Below, in pieces: positions 32,762 to 44,700 of a stretch of DNA of 64,000 nucleotides. Below the pieces are notes generated by a model, which saw only the letters and a list, made by a program, of their open reading frames with translations, was not told the DNA's origin and did not search any database. Position numbers and translations under genes: made by a program. The stretch covers positions 62,001-126,000 of the forward strand of contig VCJN01002438.1 in assembly GCA_006384855.1 (NCBI GenBank). Reading direction: 5' to 3'. Origin of the DNA: Tetraselmis striata. Taxonomy: Eukaryota > Chlorophyta > Chlorodendrophyceae > Chlorodendrales > Chlorodendraceae. Numbering within the stretch: position 1 is the stretch's first letter; every line of letters begins with the position of its first letter.

Positions 32762-35700
32762 CTATCCATACTTGGCGGTCTTGAAGCGCTGCAGGGTGTG
32801 TGATTTCTGGCGCGACTCCACAAGGCACTTTTCGAGGCTGATGGTGATGAGATCGTCCACCGCATTGCGCGGTTGCTGCGACTTCGGGAGCACCTGGATG
32901 CCCTCTGTGGTTGCCCTCAAAGCAACACCTCGCTGAACCCAGTGCTCTGGGCTTGATTGCCCTCCGTGTAGCGGCAGAATCGCGATGCTCATGTCGGAAT
33001 GGCTGCGTGTTGAATCCTCCTGCCCATCGTCAGACCGCGAGTTTCCGTAGTAGAGCGGGCAGAGGTACCGGCCCACATTGAAGTTGAAATCCACCTCTTG
33101 CACCAAGCAGCGCTCATGCTCCACACGCGCGGTGGGAATGAGCCACATGATAGGCATCAGCTGCTCCGGCTGGGAGCTATTGATCTCCTTCAGGCAGTGG
33201 TCGGCATTGTTCCACGCTGCACCCTGCAAAACGAGCCCAGCCACATACCAGCCGGCCGGTGGTGGCGCCTGTGGCACAATCAGCCCATCCTTGGTGACCA
33301 GGATGTCCTTGTCATCCAGGCTGAACGTCATCCCCTCAGCGCCAAACCGGCCCGACCTCCGTGCAGTTTCGCGTCGTTTCATTGACGCCTGGCGCCACAA
33401 CTCCCCGGTTCCCTCGGCCAGCAGCGTCCTCATCGGAATAGGCCCGTCAGCGGGAGTTGACTGGCTTATCTCGCGCCAGCACTTGGCAATCAAATGAAAG
33501 CTTGCCGATGGGGATCCCGTACTCATGGGCATGACTCTGCAGCCAAAGAATGGCAAGCAGCGTCAGCCATGTTGCGTATGATATAGTGCACACAGGCTTT
33601 GTCAGCAGAAAAAAGGTCTACCATGGAGGCATGTTCAAAGGCAAGCGCGGAGCAGTCAGGGATGTAGCAACGGGGATGATATTTGGTGTTGTGTGGATAC
33701 ACACCTGCAGGAGGGAGGCCAAGAACATATTGGGTGCCAGCAGCATGCCCAGTGGCATTGTGATGGGCGCCCCATTTCGAATCCATTGCCGCATGAAGAT
33801 CAGGCGGCGATCCAGATCGGACGCCCAGGAGGCAAGGACTAGTGGAATCCATCCTCTGCAGAGCATATAAATGTATGTAAGGGTCCGTCCCATCACTGCA
33901 AACGACAAGGGGAGCTCGGCCCAGGCGTGTGCGCGCACAGTCACACACCTCTGCCATCTTGCGCCACGCCACTGGTACCATGTCATGGTAGAGATGGCGG
34001 ATCAGGCTTTGCATCTGTGCTGTCATGGGCTCCATCCCATCAATCGCCGCAATCATGGTGGTAAGGTCCAGACGGACCCGCCCGATGAGCTCCTGATACA
34101 TTTGTTTCTCAGTCTGCAGCACCTGCAACGCACAGCCCCGGGCACACATTCAGTCGATACGGCCTCTGCATACCTCGAAATGCTGTGGCAGGCGAAATCC
34201 ATGCCTGGGCTAGTCACCTAGATTGCTGCTGATACATTAGAAAGCACTGCTAACACTCAGTGAAAACTCGGGTCCATGCGGCCAGCTTGCGGCGGCTAAT
34301 TTTGTACTATGCCTGCCAAGAAATAGCCGCTTCTATACTTCAGGTCCAGCTGCAATATCGTTCAGGGACTACTCGCCATGGCCACCATAAATACATACAA
34401 ATGATAAACCGTGCGGGCCACCTAGCAGTCTCAGCATATTGCATCCTGGAGACACTTACGTGAATGGCTGTACTTGACTTAGATACGGACGAGGGTGAAC
34501 GCCTTTCTCCGGAACAGTCACATGCTTTCAAACTGCGTGTCACCCTACGTCAACTCACCGCAAGCCTGGTGATCACAAGTGACTTTTATAGTTTTGGAGA
34601 AGCCTGCTCCATGGACCCCACTCGGCTACTCATTGCCCTCAACCAGCATGCCCCGACCCACCTGGTCCATGACAGGGCTCTCTGCTGGGTCTGTGCCCTT
34701 GCTTGAACTGGAGCGCATAGCCTTTGCAACGCCGTGGGAGCTGCTCCGGAAGAGCCGCCTGAGCTGAGCCCATCTCATCTTACCGGAGTTACCGGCCTTG
34801 ACGCTCACCTGCATCAGTCATAAGTCGTGTTGGTGACACCGCATGGAGGCCATCACCCATACACAAGTAAGACAATGAGTTGATCCCCGACAGCGATTGC
34901 CAAGCTATGGAGGACAGAATCTGCGACTGGGGAGAAAGGCGTACATCCAGCGGAATCCGGGTTAGGAGCGCCTCAGCCTTGCCGCGGCCGACGTCCTCCT
35001 GCGAGGGGCCTTCTGTGGAAATCTGCAGAAGCCGTTGCAGCATTGATACACACGACAATGAATTGATCAGCATCGCTATCGCATGCACCTCAAGTTCGAC
35101 GCCGCAAGGGTGCTCTGTGCCATGCTCTGATTGGGCCCGACCTGGTGTGTGTCCATCGCCTTCATGCTGGAAACCAGGAGCTGGTGATCCTGAACATCCT
35201 GTGCGAGGGATGCCACTGAATGGAGGCCGACGGCAGCCGCAGCGCTCGGGAGCTGCAGGTCGTGCTCAACCCCATGCGCGAAGTGGTGCAGCAGCGCATC
35301 AAATGGAACCGGCGGCGCGCCAGGCACGTATGTGATCTGCCCGAACTGCGTGCTTGCCTGCTGCAGAAGCTGGTCGAGCATGACCTGCAGCACTCGCCGG
35401 TCCCAGTTGTCGGTGACACGGCCGCCGTACACACACTGCCCGACAAAGAAGCTCACGGCTGCCAGCGGGTCGGAGAGGTTGCGGGCCAGCGCCACACCCT
35501 GCTCCTTACGCTGCATGAAGTCGACTTCAGACTGATACATCTGTATGAGGTAGTTGATGCTCGTGTCGAAGTCGGCGTCGCTGAAGCTGTATGAAAAGTT
35601 CCATGAGAGTTCGCCATAGTGCCGGCGCTCCAAGACCACAGCATGAAAGTAGCATATAGCCATGACAAGCCGTCGCCACAGCGCATCCTCCGGCTGATGC

Positions 35701-38700
35701 AGGGTTGGCGCGTGGGTGCGGCGTTTATCACCAAGCTCAGGGTCGTTGAGCAGGTCGCGCGGCAGGCGCTTGATGGTGCGGTGCAGGTTCTCCGTGAAGC
35801 TTGCAGCCTTAGTGTCAATGAGTTTGAGGCTGGCCTGAAGGAGGCTGGCCGGCACGTCCTGGCTCACTTGCATCGTCATCCACAGCCGAAATTCAGGGTG
35901 CGGACGCATGCTGTCCAGCTGACTCACAATGCTGTCCAGTCGCTGCATCCACTCTCCAGCCAGATGAACGTTCTCCAGGAGCACCCAGCGCCCCTGCTGC
36001 ATATATCCGCGGATTGTTTTCTCTGCGACCTCGCCTTGGTCGTGGCCCATTATGACATGGAGAACACGCCTGCGTCGCTGGTCCGCGAACTTCATCAGCA
36101 TGGGGACCGGGTGCACTCCGGGGGTGAGGATGTAGATGATGGGCGCCGTGCTCACGCTGGCCTCGTACGCCGCCTCGACGTTGAAGCTGGGCGCAACCGC
36201 ACAGTTGGCACCCAGGTGATCCGTTACCAGGCGCTGGACGGCCATCACCAGCCGCTGTGGTTGTAGCACTCGCGTTAGGATGGCAATGTGTAGCAGGCTG
36301 AGATTCTCGACCCACTGCTGGGGAGGATCGGAGACGAAGTCACGATCGGCCTCCAGGAAATCCTGGATGAGTAGAAATGGGACAAGAGAGGGGGGGGGGG
36401 AGGGGTAACTGATCTCTGCCAGTGTACTTATGTGGCCATCGCCTTGAGCTCATCATCACAACCCGCACCGAAACTCCACATACTCCACGTACAAAGGCTA
36501 ACAGGGAGCGAAGTACCTTCCACAGGTCACCATGCGCATCCAGCTCCTTCAAGATGATGCAGAATGCTGGAATGGTGACCATCTCGGTCAGCTTAGCCCA
36601 TTGGCCATCCGAGAGGAAGCCCGGTTTCTGGTACTTGGTAGCCTTGGTCAATCTGGATGCGGGCTCGACTGCCTTTGGCGTAAGGTTGCCCTCAAACGAC
36701 CACACAGACCCTTCACCATCGCTCTCCCAGTCAGAACCGCTCGAGTCATCGTCGGAAAACTGCGCTAGCTCTGACTCCGTTCGCTGTTCCGCCATCACTT
36801 GCAGCATGCGGGTCGTGCGTGTCGACCTGGTCCTGTCCCCGATCCTGGGGTTGGCCCCTTCTCCCTCACTATTCTCCATCGACACGCCCTTCAGGGTGCC
36901 ATGAATTAGCATTGCTACCTCGGCGCCAGTGATCTGCTTGCGCAGCTTCATTAGTCGCAGTGTCATGTTGAGCGCAAGGGGCAGCTTATCCTTCTCGTAC
37001 AGCGACTGGCAGGTGCGGTTGTAGAGCAGCTCAATGAAGCCGCGCCGCAGATTGACCATGCGCTCAGCTGCGCCCGTCCCCCTTGGGCACTGCGCAAGTG
37101 CCTTATTGAAGATCTGTTGGGTGCATAAATGCGGGAGGGGTGGGAGGAGGGGGGGGGGGGGGGGGGGCAGGCGTTACAGCGTTGCAGCATCTCGGGGTGT
37201 CACTATCGCAGTTTGCAGACAAGACCAGGGCATGCTGTGGTCTCCTCTGGCCACGGCAGCTAGCACACCTCCGAGAACCATTTCAGGCTGAAGCGGTAGG
37301 CGTGATTGATGGTCCGCATATCTGACAGCATGAAGTACAGCTCGCTGGCCACCTGCGCGATGCCCTTGACGTACACCTCACGCATGTCCAGGATGCGCTG
37401 CTGCATGTAGTTGACACGCTCCAGCTTGAACTTGAGGTCCGCGCTGGCATCGCGCGCCTGAGACAGCATTGTGTACACCACGGGCGACTCAAGGATAGCC
37501 ACGGCGTCCTTGCTGGCAATGCCCTCCAGGATCCCCTGCTCAATTTCGCGCAGTGCTGACTGATATCTGCTCTTTGTGCGCCGCAGCTCCGCGCGTTCGC
37601 GGTCCATGTCCGGGTTATCAAACCTGCAGAATGTCGGCTCTGGTGAGAACAGGCGGGGATGTGCCTGGACTGGGAGCTGGGATTTGTAAAGTGGGCGGCA
37701 GCCATACCTCAGCACCATCAGAAACACACGCTCGATAAGCTGATCAGGGGTGATCGTGAAGTTGATTATCGACATCTTTGAAAGAAGCGCAGGGGAGAAC
37801 TCAGGCCGCTGCAGACGGCTCCACAGGAAGGGCTTGAACCGGCGGTCAAATGTATGCACTGCCTCCCCGAGCTGGATGGAGAGCTCGCCCCTTGCTCCGG
37901 CGAAGGTGCGGCGCTCCATGAGCTGGTCCACCGTAGGATTGACGCCCTTGCCGTCGCTGGTGATGATCACCGGTACCCCCTTCTCCATTGACCTGATAAG
38001 AGTGTTGATGCCATCTTGGTCGGTGGCCGAGACCTGCGGACAAGGGGAGGCGGCCTCAGCATTGGCATTCATACAGCGCGCAGGGTGGTATCTCATGTAG
38101 GCATCAAAAGATGGGCAACCACCTGCTCGATCAGCTTGTTGCTGTACAACTGCTGCAGCCAGCTGAGCGCCTGCTCCTGCGGATCAATGATAAGTGGCCA
38201 ACGGCTGGAGCGCTCCATAATGATGGCGGTTTCAATGGCATTTGCGCTCTGGCTCAGTCCTGCATCGATCCATTCTGCGACCATCATCTCCTCGCCCGCC
38301 ATGCTGGCAAAGTCAAAGCTGGTGTTGTGCTTGATGTTCAAACGGGTCAGGATGTTCTTCCACTCCGACAGCGCATGTGACCGCAGTGCGGGCGGCAGCG
38401 AGCCGCAGTACGCCAGAAACGCCGATGCCAGCAATGTATTCCCAAGAGCCTGATGGGAAGCAGCAGCAGAACAATCATTGTCTCAGCGACTGCCCCCCCC
38501 CCCCCCCCCCCCCCCTCAGTGGCTTCTTTGCCGGCTATCATGTATATAGTACACGGGGCTTGCAGGGACCGGGACCGTACGTCATCTACGTTATGGTTGA
38601 GCTCAAGCGCGGCGGCCTCCCATTGCGCCTTCTCCGTGGTGAGGGCCTTGAGCACATGGCGCGCGCGTTCCACCTTCTCTGTTGCATTCCGCATGTCCAC

Positions 38701-41700
38701 TTGAAGCTGGTCCCGATGTGCCATTGCACTCTCGTACTTGAACTTCAGATCCTCAACGCTGGCATGGATGGCGCCCAGTGTTTCACGCTTCTTCTCCAAG
38801 CGGGCCTGCTTCTCCAGCAGCTGGCGCTCCGCACGGTGCAGGGCGTCCGTCTTGGGCCCAATCACATTCTTGGTGTCGTGGTACATGTCTATGGCAAGAA
38901 CCCAGCGACACAAGCACGTCGCTGCCTTGGACACCTTGGCAATCGACTTGGCATTGAACTCGGGCTGCGATGTGAAGTAGTCAACCTGCGGCAGTCGCAT
39001 AAAATGCAGTTCAGGAGGGACGGACAGAACACATCGTTCACGACAAGGGAGGCATAAGCACTGAAGGTATCTAGAGGTGTACAGCCTGCGCTCACCTGTT
39101 TGATGACACTTTCAGGAATCGAGTTCTTGTCAAAGGTGAGCAGTATCTCCATGAAGTTGATCTGTCCCAGCAGCTTCATGCTCTCACGCCACCACAGGGC
39201 GTCCTCTACCTCAGGCTCCAGGTTGCGCCGGTCTTGAATGCCTTGCGGTATGGCTCCAAGCATGTGGCACACAGCCTTCATCACCACCTTCACGCTCACC
39301 GGCGGGTTCTTCAAGCTCTTGAGCTCCGCAATATCGCCCTTGTTGATGTTCTGCAGCTCCTTGAGCGCGCGCCGCAGGGGCGGCATGGAAGCCTCCAGAT
39401 CCGCATCGCATTGATCCCGCAGGCTGTAAGCTTCCACGGCCGACTTCTCTGCGGCCTTCTCCTCGATCTCCAGCTGTAAGGCGGTTCCGCAACGAGACAC
39501 ACAAAATGAGCTGAGGCATCGCCACTGCCCACCCCCCCCCCCCTCCCCTTGATCAGCACGGCTGCGGCTCCAGCCTTGTTCAGCACCATGCATCGCTTTC
39601 ACCGGACAAAGGTGACAGTGCAACGCAGCCAGCAACATCTTTCCGAAGAAGGATAGCCCTGACACATTGTCAGCTCCTGCACCGCCCACGCGGAAAGCTT
39701 CGCGGGCGGCTGCCTCGTCTATTTTCTGCGCTACTTCAACTGGCCCGCGCACCTGCTGCTGCATCATGCTGGCCTCGTCCTGCTCCGCATGAACGCGCTG
39801 CAGCAGCCGCTCTGTCTCGTCCGAGGACGCCTGTTTGGGCCAGCCGTAGCACGGTCACTCATACCGGGATGCAGACACAGCAGCCAATCGCGGATCGGAG
39901 TTTCCGGAGAGCGCACCAGAATGGCAGGCTGGATGGAAATGAGCGCCTCCTCCAGCTGCTTGATCTTGTAGGCAAGGTCCTTCATGTTGTTCACTCCCTC
40001 GATGTACTTGTCATGCTGGTCGCCAGAGTTGGACTGCATGTGCTTCAGCATCGCTGGCACCTGCTTCAGAAGCTCCAAGAACTCGGCATTTGCAACCTGC
40101 CGCCATGGCACCCAGCGCGTTTAATGACTCAGCTGACAGCTACCTGAAGCATGCAGCCAATCAGACAAATACCAGCTGCAGAACTCATAAAACAGCGCGG
40201 CGCCCACAACATGGTGGGAAACAAACACCAAGATGGAGAGCTGCGCACCCTGAACAGTGGGTTTTTGGATGAGTAGTCCTTGGACAAGGCCAACATGGTG
40301 CGGTGAATCTGCACACAGGCCCGGATGATAGTCTCCCTACGGTCCGCATAAAGGCCATCGGGCCCAAGCAGGCTGACACGCGACAGCGCAACCTCTGCCA
40401 CTGCCGTGCGTGAGCTCGAGCTCCACTGGTCGACGCAGGTCACGTGACAGAGGCTAATGAGCTGCGGAAACTCGCGCAGCCGGGAGGAGAAGAGGGCGCT
40501 GGTGGGATCGGTCGCCAGCACAACCCGCAAGTGCTGCCGGCACTGCTCGAAGAAAAACCTGCCAAAACGTAACTTGTGAGTTTCCATGGCAATTAAGTAT
40601 AAACTCCCATCATGTCACAACCATTTATGCATGGAACGGTACCATTATGTGCACATGTGTGCTACAGTCCGATGTGACCGAGAAAATGGGAATGGGGCGG
40701 ACGGGATGGGTGGGAGGGGGGGAGGCGCACTGGAGGAGGTCCCAGTTGGACGGCTGGGCCTCCTGTGGGCTGGCTGGGTGCGCCGCCGCATACTTGCTGT
40801 GCAGTCTGGCCAAAATCGTCTCGAGCTCGTCCGGGGCATACAGCCCGCGGACATGACCGCTGCTCATGAGCTGCACCAGATCGTCCATCATGTCTGTGGT
40901 GTAGCGCGCGCGGTCGCGCAGCAGTAGCACAACTCCGCGGCCCATGACACCCGGGGTGTGCAGCATCTTCTTCAGGTCCTCACGCCACAGGGCGCGCGAA
41001 TAGCCTGCATGGAAATAGGTATGGTGGCAGGTCTTAGGACACAAACTACGAACATGTAAGACGAAGCCATGCCGATTCTCAGCTGCACAGCAATGTGTCT
41101 TGCGATCATCCTGCGCCTACTTCAGGCCACTTGGTCACGGCTGCTGTTGTCATCAGGCATCCCTGGATGGGAGAGCTGGTCCATGCGCCAGGCTGAGGGG
41201 AGGGCTCACCAGGTCTGACATTGATCTCCACGCACTGCATGCCGCTGAGGAAAATCCCCAGACGGGCGATGCCGTTGCGGCCGCTCCCTGCCTGCCCAAG
41301 GAGCAGCAGGTGCCCCCCTGGCTGTGACACAATGCGTGAGACGCGGGCCAGCTGCGCCACAGAGGCTCGAAACATCACCAGCTTTAGGGGGTGCCGTGTG
41401 TTCAGCAGATTGAACTCCTCCTGCGGGGAGCAGAGCATGCTGTGAGGCTGAGCGTGACTGTAAGTGACTTGGTGCACAGCTGGCTTGCATATGGCCGGGA
41501 AAGAGTGAAAAGGCACTATGAGGTACTGACAGACGTATACTTGCACAGAGGGACCGCTAGTGACCTGTGCTGTGGCAAGCGAGCAGGCAGCTTGTGGCTG
41601 TGGGAGTGGGCCTGGGAGGCGGTGGAGCGAGCAGAGCACCTGGTACAGCTCCAGCAGCCCACGCAGCGTAGCCGTCTTGGACTTCTGCTTCCTCCCATTT

Positions 41701-44700
41701 GCAAGCATCTCTTTGCCGATCTGACGCTGTGCCTGACGGAGGTTGGCCAGGCCCTGCGCCGTCTCTGAGCCGTGCTCCTCAGCCTCCGCCGCCATGCGCA
41801 GCTCTTCTGTCTGTTTCCGCTCATCTCCTGCAAGCTTGGTGCTCCGCTCTGCTTGTGCCATCGCAGCTGCTGACATTGCCTCCAGCTCAGCGTCCCCACT
41901 GTCCTGCCAATCTTCCACATCATCGGCGGCCGCGCCTGCATTGCTCGGCCCTAACTTGCTGGCAGCCTCCTCCGGGGTCGACGCTTCCTCTGGAAGCTTT
42001 ACTCTCATCCCTTTCTTGGACTCCCCGCCTGATAACTTAGGCGCAGGGTCATCCTGCTTGCTGCCGTCACCAGACTTACTGCCGCCGCTCTCGTGCGCCA
42101 GCATGTCGTCAAGAGCTTCTGATCGCGATAGTTTCTCTGCGCCATACAGTGTTGTGCAGTACACGTCTCCCCGTTGGCGATAGAAATTGGCAAAGAGCAC
42201 CTCCATGCCGTCCGGGTCGCCCACTGTTTTGCGTGTAATGCAGCTATAGCCTTGCATGACCTTTGGTGCGGCAAACAGCATCGAGGGGTACCATCATCAG
42301 CTACGCAGTGGACGGGGTGAATCAGAGGGAGGGTCCCCGGATCGGACTGGGAGGGAAGGTGGGAGAGGGGCCTTCTCACACCCCGGGAGGTCAGGCCATA
42401 GTTAGCACCCGGAGCCAGCTGCCCTAACTAAGCATGGCTTGGGGCACGTGCTAAAACTAATCATTCACAGACTAGCCGGCTGGCATATTCGTTCTACATT
42501 CACAATGCGAGCAAACTTCGTGAATTTCAGGCGGCCCCTGTTGGTTGATGATCATCTAGCCTCAGGTGCGCACTTGCACTGCATGCCAGAAGACCAAAGG
42601 ACATAGCGGGGCGGGAAGCTGTTTGCTCAGGGTAATGGCTCACCTTGGTCAGCAGGCTTAGGAACCAATGGCGTAGGCTGGGGTCAAGCAGCTTGTCAAA
42701 CATGGAGCGCATGGTCTCATGGTACCATAGCACAGCAAAGCTCTCCGGCGAGACAATGGCGTCCTTGGACGCAGTCATGATTCCTTGGAACACGCGCGCA
42801 AGGTCGCGCACTGAGAACAGATAGTGCGGCCGGCTAGGCACTGGTAGCAGTCGGCTCGACATTTCTCGAAGCACTGTGCAGGAGGCCTCAACCAGCGCGT
42901 GTGCCTCTGTGCGCACGTCAGAGGAACAGCCTACCAGCGAGACATCGCATATGGCCTGCCGGGGAAGACGCACACGTCGCATTATTGACATGCCATGAAG
43001 AACGTTACTGTTTGATCCAGCCACACACTTCAAGAGCCGCTACCATACATGGGAGAAGCCTTGCCGACATAGCCGCATAGATAAAAAGCACAGCATGTCG
43101 CACACAAACCAACACACCGCAAGCGGGGCGGTTGCAGTACGGTAGGAAGGGCAGCAAGGCAGGTGCTAGCAGACTGCTGACCTAGGGGCAGCAAACCTTG
43201 AAGATGCGTGCCAGGGCGGCACTGTTCATGGTGGGTGTGGTGACGACTGCGCATTGGCGCATGAGCCGGTGGTGCGGCGAGCCAAGCTGGCCAGTGGTCA
43301 GCGAGGCAAAGACCTGCAGACGGCGCAGGGCGACGAGCTTGTTCGCACCGGGCTCGCGCCAGGCACGCTGCTCCAGCCAGCTGCGTAGCGCCTCGAGCGG
43401 GCCACAGGCACCCCACCCATCCACAGGCGCAAGACCCATGTCCTCGATGAAGATCACTCCGGGCTTGCCGCCCGGTGGCCCCAGCTCACCCTGCGCCACC
43501 TTATGCAGGCGCCTCCCCACCGAAGCCTGAATTTCCTCAACGCCGGATCGCTTGCTCAGCTGCACAGTGACGTGGAATACCGCTGTGCGATCGTCAGGTA
43601 CCGCCTCGCTTGCCTGGCGCTCACGCGCAGCCGTGCCAAAGACCGCATAGCTGGCACTGAGGCGTGGAGACGCGTCTGCAGTGGTTCCGTCGGCATTTGC
43701 CCCAGCTGTGTCCTTGTTGCCAAGCCAGCGGTGGACGCCGCGCAGGAAGGACTCCACCAGCATGCTCTTCCCTGAGCCAGTGGGGCCTGCCAGCATGACA
43801 GGGCCGCAGTCACCAGGTAGGAAGAGCAGCTGCAGCAGTCGTGAGCGCGCCACGCTCTCCGCGGTTGGCACCATCAGTGCGCGCACATCGCCTGAAGCCG
43901 GGCTGCCAGGTGGAAGCCGGGTTGCGTAGGCGCGCCCTGCCCAGCTGTCCCACTTTTGTGTGTCGGAATCAAAGGCGTAGTCAAACACTGTGCCCTCGTC
44001 TGGGAAGGGCACCAGCACGCCGCGCATGTGTGCACGCACAATGATGCCTGCGCTGCTCTGCTGGTAGCTGAGCTCCAGGCGCTGCAGGCGGCGCATCTCC
44101 TCGTTGAAGTCGCTGCGGTCCGTGTACGAGCAGTTGGCACCGAGGCTCCATACAATGGCAAACATGACAAAGCTCTCGAGCAGAACGTTTGTGTCTCGGA
44201 TAGAAAGCGTGGCCCAGCTGGAGGGCCGGCGCTCCAGGAGTTGGCCGCCCAGCAGGCGGAGCATGGAGGAAACCAGTGCAACCCCTGCTTGCGGCAGCAT
44301 CGACCGCCCTGGCATCGCTAGGAACGTCAGCAATGGCCGGCAGAAGGCCTTCATCATCACATCCAGCTTGTTGGCATGCGGCATGAGCTCCGCTGGCAGC
44401 GCGCTGTTCACCCAGCAACTGATTACATACCGCCAGTCGTCTGCATCATGGAGCATGTGCACAATGCCCAAGCGGCCTGCCCGGGAAATGGGAAAATAAG
44501 CGGGCCACTGAGCGACTGTTTTTTTTGAAATAGCCCATTGAAGCTGAAATAACACCTCTGTCCCTAAATCCACAACATTGCCTCACCCCCTCCCCCTCCT
44601 AGGTTGGATACACACATACACACGCATGCCTTTGGCATAATATTGGTGGCTGCAAAGCAATCAGAACCATACATGCCAAACTTGATTGCGCTGGCTTGTC

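Noticed and set aside
35220-36266. Long plus-strand frames opposite the dynein AAA6 exons
   Set aside because: They are antisense shadows of a conserved coding exon, with no domain of their own.
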